Origin: a virus
Length of the DNA stretch: 23,966 bases
Virus record (IMG/VR): IMGVR_UViG_3300042309_000756
Span: 1-23,966 of that record
Strand: one strand, 5' to 3'
Positions 17,798 to 23,966 of this stretch are shown one piece after another. The notes beneath the pieces are model-generated. The model was not told the DNA's origin, did no database searches, and saw only the letters and a list, made by a program, of their open reading frames with translations. A program made the translations under genes and the position numbers. The stretch's first letter is position 1, and each line of letters starts with the position of its first letter.

Positions 17798-19671
17798 TGG
17801 CATTTACTCAATTTACAAATCTAGACTTTGATCTAGTCAAAACATCCATTAAAGATTATCTTAGGTCAAATAGCACCTTTACAGATTTTGACTTTGAAGG
17901 TTCTAATTTATCTGTCCTGATTGATATTCTTGCCTACAACACTTATATTACTGCATACAACAGTAATATGGTAGCAAATGAATCCTTCTTGGATAGTGCC
18001 ACACTTCGAGAGAATGTAGTTTCTTTGGCAAGAAACATTGGATTTGTGCCTTTATCTAGAAGAGCAGCAAAGGCAAATGTCTCAATGTTAGCATCTGGAC
18101 TAGAAAATACTGATTTAAAGACTGCTACACTCAAGGCAGGAATTGTTTGTACTGGAAATCAGAGAAATACTTCATACATTTTCTCAATTCCTGAAGATAT
18201 TACGGTTGGTATTGATGATGGGGAAGCATTTTTAAGTGAAATTGACATCTATCAGGGCACATTTTTAACAAAAACCTTCACAGTTGATAATTCTCAACCA
18301 AATCAGAAGTATATTTTACCAAATCCATACATTGATACCTCAACAATTCGTGTAAAAGTTGCGGTAAATGGTACAACAGAGCAATATTCTTACGTAGATA
18401 ACATAATTGGCATCAATTCTCAATCACAAATCTTCTTGGTTCAGGAAATTTCTGACGAAAAGTATGAAATTTTCTTTGGAGATGGTATTTTTGGCAAAAA
18501 ACCTGAGAATGGAAGTGTCATTACAGTAAGTTATATCACTACAGATGGAAAAGATGGCAATGGTGCCTCAAATTTCACATTCTCGGGCACACTAGTTGGG
18601 GAAGATTCATCAAATTTAAGTGGAAATGTCGGTTCAGTCATCACGAATTCGGCAGCAGAGAACGGAGATAACATCCAACCTACTGAATCTGTACGTTATT
18701 ATGCTCCAAGACTGTATGCATCGCAGTATAGAGCAGTAACAGCAAATGATTACGAGGCACTTTTACCTTCTATATTCCCAAATGTAGAATCTGTGACTGC
18801 TTATGGGGGAGAAGAACTCACTCCACCAGAATATGGAACAGTATATTTGGCAGTTAAACCAAAAAATTCTGATTATTTGTCAGAATTTACAAAACAATCA
18901 ATCTTAAATTCATTAAAACAATATAGTGTAGCAGGAATTAACGTCAGATTTACTGATATCAATGTACTATACGTAGAATTGGATTCTACAGTTTATTATA
19001 ATTCAAATTTAGTGAATTCTGTTAGTGATCTGGAATCGCAAGTTTATACATCACTAGATTCTTACTCAAATTCTTCAGATTTGAATAGATTTGGTGGAAG
19101 ATTTAAGTATAGTAAGGCATTGAGATCAATAGATGCTACAAATGATGCTATTACGTCAAACATTACTAGAGTTATAATTAGAAGAAATATTGGTATTATC
19201 AAGAACCCAACTAATTATGAAATTTGCTTTGAAAATAGATTTAATGTTTCACCAAGTGGATACAATATAAGATCTACTGGGTTTAAAATTCAAGGAAATT
19301 CTAAGACACTTTATATTTCAGACACTCCAAAGTCTGATTTAAAAACTGGAACTTTATTCTTATTCTCTATCGAAAATAATAAGGTTGTTATTGAGACAAC
19401 TTCTGTTGGTACAGTAGATTATATGACTGGTGAAATACGTATAGATAATATAAATGTAAGTTCTACATCTGTTGAAAATGACATTATTCAAATTGAGGCA
19501 ACTCCTTACTCCAACGATATTATTGCTAGAAAATCAGTATATTTAAAACTTGATGTTGGAAGTAGCAAAATTTCACTTGTGAAGGACATCATTTCATCTG
19601 GTGAGAATTCGTCTGGAAGTAGATTTAACCCCGAATCAAGTTATACAACAGAGTCAAAAATAAGAAACTAA
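17797..19671 (+). CDS. gp6: Baseplate wedge protein gp6 (624 aa)
   Basis: Homologue of T4 gp6 (660 residues), the dimer-forming core of the wedge that makes the continuous inner ring of the baseplate. The N-terminal part MAFTQFTNLDFDLVKTSIKD with IDILAYNTYITAYNSNMVAN (46-65) is typical of gp6/J-type baseplate proteins, as is the following SLARNIGFVPLSRRAAKANV. A middle region (VRYYAPRLYASQYRAVTAND, then YEALLPSIFPNVESVTAYGG) also matches. Joined to gp25 by taATG and followed at once by the large tail gene. Confidence 0.92.
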   Translation: MAFTQFTNLDFDLVKTSIKDYLRSNSTFTDFDFEGSNLSVLIDILAYNTYITAYNSNMVANESFLDSATLRENVVSLARNIGFVPLSRRAAKANVSMLASGLENTDLKTATLKAGIVCTGNQRNTSYIFSIPEDITVGIDDGEAFLSEIDIYQGTFLTKTFTVDNSQPNQKYILPNPYIDTSTIRVKVAVNGTTEQYSYVDNIIGINSQSQIFLVQEISDEKYEIFFGDGIFGKKPENGSVITVSYITTDGKDGNGASNFTFSGTLVGEDSSNLSGNVGSVITNSAAENGDNIQPTESVRYYAPRLYASQYRAVTANDYEALLPSIFPNVESVTAYGGEELTPPEYGTVYLAVKPKNSDYLSEFTKQSILNSLKQYSVAGINVRFTDINVLYVELDSTVYYNSNLVNSVSDLESQVYTSLDSYSNSSDLNRFGGRFKYSKALRSIDATNDAITSNITRVIIRRNIGIIKNPTNYEICFENRFNVSPSGYNIRSTGFKIQGNSKTLYISDTPKSDLKTGTLFLFSIENNKVVIETTSVGTVDYMTGEIRIDNINVSSTSVENDIIQIEATPYSNDIIARKSVYLKLDVGSSKISLVKDIISSGENSSGSRFNPESSYTTESKIRN

Positions 19672-19672
19672 A

Positions 19673-22600
19673 ATGAATCAAGATAAAAAAGTAGTCAAAA
19701 TTAGTGATGTAGTTGAGAATCAAATTCCAGAATTTATTCTTACCGAAAATCCAAATTTAGTCGAGTTCTTACAACAATATTATATTTCTCAAGAATATCA
19801 AGGTGCTACTATAGACCTTGTTGAGAATTTAGTAGACTATAAAAATTTTGACAGTTTTGATTCTACAAACTTAATTAAATCAACTGTAACAACTCAAGAA
19901 GTTTCTTATTTTGATGATGTCATCAATGTAGATTCCACACACGGTTGGCCTAGTCAATATGGTCTTCTCAAGATTGACGATGAGATCATTACATATACTG
20001 GAATTGAGGAGAATTATTTAACTGGAATTTGTACGATATCAGTTGGATCTAACATTGCTTATGTGTCTGGAGTAGATCCTAGTCTATACATTGGACGACC
20101 TTTTAATATACCATCCATAAACAAAACTCTAACTATAGTATTGGTAGATTCCACATCTGTTACTTTATCGGAGATTGTTTTAGAGAGCACATCTTCCTTT
20201 GGATATTCCAACACCAATAATTATGCATTTAATGTTAATAGTCCTCAATTCACTGGATGTATCCGAGGATTTAGTGGAGTAGAATCTCTTTCCGATCCAA
20301 CATCACCAGAATATTTAAAGTTCTCTTCTTCAGAGGTAAACGAGCACGAAAATAATTCAGTAGTTTATAATTTAAGTAACTTATTTTTATTAGAATTCTT
20401 CAAAAAAATTAAGTATCAATTTTCTCCTGGGTTCGAGGAGTTTGATTTCGACCCCAGAATTGATGCTCCCAATTTTATTAGTAAGGTAAAAAACTTCTAT
20501 CAGACCAAAGGAACAGACGAAGCATTTAAAATTCTGTTTAAGGTTCTGTACGGTGAAGAGATTGATATCATCAAGCCAAAAGACTTCCTATTTACTCCAT
20601 CAGACGATCAATGGATAGTAGTAGAGAGATTTATTGGAGAAGCAGTTAGTGGTGATCCTTTAAAACTAAACGGACAGACTTTATATCAGGATCAGGATAC
20701 TTTCGTAGGTGATTTACCTGCTAATGGTTCAATCTATAAAGTAAGTTCAGCATCCTTAGATGGTTATCAATATTATAATATTGATATTTTCTCCGGGTAT
20801 TCAAATAACTTAAATCCAAAAGGATCTATTTTTGGAGAGTTTAAAATTACTCCAAAAACATATTGTACCGAAAATGTATTGGCAGGTAGTACAACTATTC
20901 CTGTAGTTTCTACAATAGGATTTCCAAAATCAGGATTTTTAGTTTTTGGAGATCTATTAATTTATTATCAAGATAAGACAAATACTGAATTTTTAGATTG
21001 TAGTAGTATCACAGAAGACATTAGTTCTTCTTCTGCGATATATGCTGAAAATTTTGTGTATTCTTATGAAAATGGTGATTCTGACAAGTTGGTAAAGATT
21101 AGATTATTAAATACTGTTTCTCAAATTGACACTTCTAATACTATCCTTGCAACTAAAAATGATTTATTAAAAATTGATAATATTGGTGAAATTAAAGAAA
21201 ATAAATTTACCAAGTCATTAGTTTATAATATCCCATCAATTATTACCGTAGGAAAGGTATATTCATCCATTCCTTCTGGTAAATTTGGAGTTAATAAAAA
21301 TTCAGGTCAAGTAAAGACCCAATATAAACATTATTTGAGAAATGGAGATATTGTAGAAGTTTATAGTAAAACTTTAAATCAAAAATTATATGATGCTGAA
21401 GTTAGTAATGTCACCGAAAAGGGATTTACTCTTAATGGCACTTCGCAATTGTCTATCGGACACAGCATTAAGTTGTTTAGAAAGGTATTCAAATCATCTT
21501 CTTCCAACTATCCGGAAGTAAATCAAAAGTTTTCTATCAACATTCAAAATTCTTATGAAGACTCTGATAACTATTATTTGACCTCTAACGGGTTCAATTT
21601 AGGAAATATTAATCCTTACAAGAGAGAGTACACTCTTGCTCTAGAAACCCCTTCTGCTGGCATCTCCACATCAATTTTAGGAAGTCATCAACTCTATGAT
21701 GGAGAACTCGTCACTGTTTCAAATTATACCATTCAAGTGGTTCCAGGAACAGTTGGTTTTAGAAATAATGTTGGGATATACACAGGTCTGTCTTTATATG
21801 CAAAGAGGATTGATTCCGACGAAATTAAATTAGCATTTACAAAACAAGATTTGTATGATGAAAATTATATTAATTTTGCAGAAACTATCTCAGAATACAG
21901 CACAGATTTAACTGGATATGTAAAAACTATTAAATTAACACTATCCAAGTTATATGGAAATCAATTTACTAGTTCTAAATTATTCAAGAAAATTCCAAAG
22001 GATTTAACCTATTCTCAAGAAAAAACTTCTACTCCATCTGGTTCAATTGGAGTTTTTGTGAATGGAATTGAAATACAAAACTATAAATCATTTGATAAAG
22101 TTTATAGTGGAGAAATAACATCTATTGATATTTTAGATGGTGGAGATAACTATAGTTTATCAAATCCCCCACAATTTGATATAGATTATGGTAATGATAC
22201 CACTACTATCTTAACTCCAAATTTAGTTGGAAATATCAAATCCGTCTCTGTTCTTGATCCTGGGTTTGATTATCTAGAGACCCCAATAGTAAAAATAAAG
22301 GGTGGAGGAAACGATTCAGTTAGAACTGAAGTAAAGTTAAAGAAAATACAAAAAGAAATTTCATTCAACTCCCAAGATCCAAATGTTGTTATTACAACTG
22401 ATCCAATCAATAAATTCGTATTTGAAGATGCCCACAGATTAGTTGTGGGAGATGCAGTAACTTATGAATCATTTGATAATACTCCTATTACTAACTTACA
22501 AAATAATGGAATTTATTATATTTTTGACGTTGGAGCAGGAACTTCATTTAAACTAGCAGCAAATAAGTTAGATGCATTTGCTGGAATTGGGACAATTAAT

Positions 22601-23966
22601 ATCGGTTCTGGAGGTAAGGGTCTTCATAGATTTACTTCAGTGAAGACTGTTAGTGTTATTGATTCGGTAAATGTAATAGATTTGGAGACTGAATTCAAAT
22701 ACAAAAAACTTCCACTAATCAAAGAAAATGTCAATCATTATGATGATATACTTGAGTTTGAAAATCACGGATTTTTAGATGGTGACGAAGTTGAATATTC
22801 ATATACTGGAACTTCAATATTAAGTACTGCAAGTTACTATTATGTGATTAAGATTGATGATAATAAATTTAAGTTATCTTCAACTAAAGATTTATCATCT
22901 CCAGTAAATATCAGTTCATCAAATACATCTAGCGTACATTATTTCTCATATTCTCCCATTAGAGCAGAGGTTGAAGGTAGAATTACTAAAGTTGGAGTTT
23001 CTGAAATAGGTTATTCAGCAGATCTTTTACCAATTGTCACTGGATCCATAGAGAATGTTAATGTCTGCAATTCGAAGACATATAGCAGCACTATATTAAA
23101 TTTTGAGAAACCACCAAGAATTCAAGTTAAAAAGGGAAGATATGCCTCAATAAAACCAATCATAATCAATGGAAAGATTGTGAAGGTCTTAATTCAAAAT
23201 CCAGGTGAAAACTACTTCAATAATATCAGCATTCAAGTTATTGGATCTGGAACTGGAGCAGAATTGCAACCCATTATAACAAACGGTGAAATTACAGACG
23301 TTAAGATTTTAAGTAATGGAATTGGATACGATCAATATACAAGACTTTTAATTAAGTCAGATGGGTCTGGAGCATCATTGAAGGCAAATATAACTCAATT
23401 AAATCTAAATGAAGTTTCAAAATATTCAAGTTCTATTTTAAATAGAGGACTTTTAGTAGGTCAAAAGCAAAATGCAAATAGAAATACTATAGGAGTATAT
23501 TACTTAACTCCAACTCTTACTACAGAATTCGGAATTACAAGTGATGCTCATTCAAAAATTATTGGTTGGGCTTATGATGGATGTCCTATCTATGGTCCAT
23601 ACGCATATGAAAATGTGGATGGTACTGGAAATATTATCAGAATGACTAGTAGTTATAGAAAAGTTAAGATTTCTCCATCAATCTCAAATTCAAGCACTTT
23701 AGATTGTGCCGAAGACTATGTTTATAGAGGAGGGAGGGGAACACTTGACGAATTTAATGGAAGATATTGTGTAACCCCAGAATATCCAAATGGGGTATAT
23801 GCATATTTTGCAACCTCAACATTCCCCTATTTTATTGGTCCAAACTATAGATACTCACCTGTTATTGATAACTTTGACCCACAACACACTCAAGACCTCA
23901 ATATAGGAGATTTGGGCATCTTCAAACATACTTTCCCATATTATGTTGAGGATAAAGATAATTACT
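19673..23966 (+). CDS. Large baseplate/tail structural protein with YHYH domain, C-terminus outside window (over 1430 aa)
   Basis: Open from ATG 19673 to the window end. The place of T4 gene 7 after gp6 makes a baseplate wedge role likely, but the sequence is the long cyanophage type. Residues about 1-300 form a conserved head: VDSTHGWPSQYGLLKIDDEI, later FFKKIKYQFSPGFEEFDFDP and FYQTKGTDEAFKILFKVLYG (from 275). The middle has repeats of the kind VLDGGDNY, VLDPGFDY, IQNPGENY, LSNGIGY followed by P-x-(V/I)-x-I and Gly-rich turns. Near 1297 lies a YHYH-type domain: IGWAYDGCPIYGPYAYE, then LDEFNGRYCVTPEYPNGVYA. Such domains are found in bacterial and phage surface proteins. The true length is unknown. 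Confidence 0.85.
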   Translation, partial: MNQDKKVVKISDVVENQIPEFILTENPNLVEFLQQYYISQEYQGATIDLVENLVDYKNFDSFDSTNLIKSTVTTQEVSYFDDVINVDSTHGWPSQYGLLKIDDEIITYTGIEENYLTGICTISVGSNIAYVSGVDPSLYIGRPFNIPSINKTLTIVLVDSTSVTLSEIVLESTSSFGYSNTNNYAFNVNSPQFTGCIRGFSGVESLSDPTSPEYLKFSSSEVNEHENNSVVYNLSNLFLLEFFKKIKYQFSPGFEEFDFDPRIDAPNFISKVKNFYQTKGTDEAFKILFKVLYGEEIDIIKPKDFLFTPSDDQWIVVERFIGEAVSGDPLKLNGQTLYQDQDTFVGDLPANGSIYKVSSASLDGYQYYNIDIFSGYSNNLNPKGSIFGEFKITPKTYCTENVLAGSTTIPVVSTIGFPKSGFLVFGDLLIYYQDKTNTEFLDCSSITEDISSSSAIYAENFVYSYENGDSDKLVKIRLLNTVSQIDTSNTILATKNDLLKIDNIGEIKENKFTKSLVYNIPSIITVGKVYSSIPSGKFGVNKNSGQVKTQYKHYLRNGDIVEVYSKTLNQKLYDAEVSNVTEKGFTLNGTSQLSIGHSIKLFRKVFKSSSSNYPEVNQKFSINIQNSYEDSDNYYLTSNGFNLGNINPYKREYTLALETPSAGISTSILGSHQLYDGELVTVSNYTIQVVPGTVGFRNNVGIYTGLSLYAKRIDSDEIKLAFTKQDLYDENYINFAETISEYSTDLTGYVKTIKLTLSKLYGNQFTSSKLFKKIPKDLTYSQEKTSTPSGSIGVFVNGIEIQNYKSFDKVYSGEITSIDILDGGDNYSLSNPPQFDIDYGNDTTTILTPNLVGNIKSVSVLDPGFDYLETPIVKIKGGGNDSVRTEVKLKKIQKEISFNSQDPNVVITTDPINKFVFEDAHRLVVGDAVTYESFDNTPITNLQNNGIYYIFDVGAGTSFKLAANKLDAFAGIGTINIGSGGKGLHRFTSVKTVSVIDSVNVIDLETEFKYKKLPLIKENVNHYDDILEFENHGFLDGDEVEYSYTGTSILSTASYYYVIKIDDNKFKLSSTKDLSSPVNISSSNTSSVHYFSYSPIRAEVEGRITKVGVSEIGYSADLLPIVTGSIENVNVCNSKTYSSTILNFEKPPRIQVKKGRYASIKPIIINGKIVKVLIQNPGENYFNNISIQVIGSGTGAELQPIITNGEITDVKILSNGIGYDQYTRLLIKSDGSGASLKANITQLNLNEVSKYSSSILNRGLLVGQKQNANRNTIGVYYLTPTLTTEFGITSDAHSKIIGWAYDGCPIYGPYAYENVDGTGNIIRMTSSYRKVKISPSISNSSTLDCAEDYVYRGGRGTLDEFNGRYCVTPEYPNGVYAYFATSTFPYFIGPNYRYSPVIDNFDPQHTQDLNIGDLGIFKHTFPYYVEDKDNY

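Overview
The window looks like part of the genome of a T4-like cyanophage (a cyanomyovirus infecting marine Synechococcus or Prochlorococcus). This is inferred from baseplate wedge genes in T4 order at the right end (a gp25 homologue, a gp6 homologue, then a very large YHYH-domain tail protein), from NATAAATA late-promoter motifs in front of the structural genes, from two phage-type tRNA genes without encoded CCA, and from many tiny AT-rich genes packed on one strand. Every gene I can support is on the + strand. No integrase, insertion sequence, CRISPR array or photosynthesis gene (psbA, psbD, hli) was seen.

Positions 1-14141 form an accessory, probably early, region of about 50 small genes, most coding for 40-140 residues and joined by ATGA or TGATG overlaps. 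They fall into short cassettes separated by recurring intergenic modules: a GTGCCAC/GTGGCAC hairpin followed by a sigma70-type -10 box, often of the extended TGC-TATAAT form. Recognisable products are an HNH endonuclease (4288-4764), an SF2 DEAH helicase (7306-8544), a PD-(D/E)XK nuclease-like protein overlapping an NPPF adenine methyltransferase (8633-9651; together like a small restriction-modification pair), and an ArdA-like antirestriction protein (11055-11462). tRNA-Arg(UCU) and tRNA-Thr(UGU) lie in this part. Several small membrane proteins are also present; most other genes are unrecognised.

Positions 14142-14822 form the only long non-coding stretch. It holds at least eight matches or near matches to the cyanobacterial DnaA box TTTTCCACA, most paired head to head as palindromes and partly in a 32-bp tandem array. 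It also holds an 18-nt direct repeat, a 10-nt tandem repeat, AT-rich tracts and a perfect-consensus sigma70 promoter. It has the architecture of a replication origin that could recruit host DnaA, and it lies at the boundary between the early and late regions.

Positions 14823-23966 carry late functions: two small genes, a probable internal head protein starting with a T4-type capsid-targeting sequence (15163-15378), a GT-A glycosyltransferase (15812-16570), several small genes, and the baseplate wedge genes. Arginine codons shift from CGT (helicase) to AGA (gp25), which fits the phage tRNA-Arg(UCU) assisting late translation. All functional calls rest on motif reading by eye; no database search was run.
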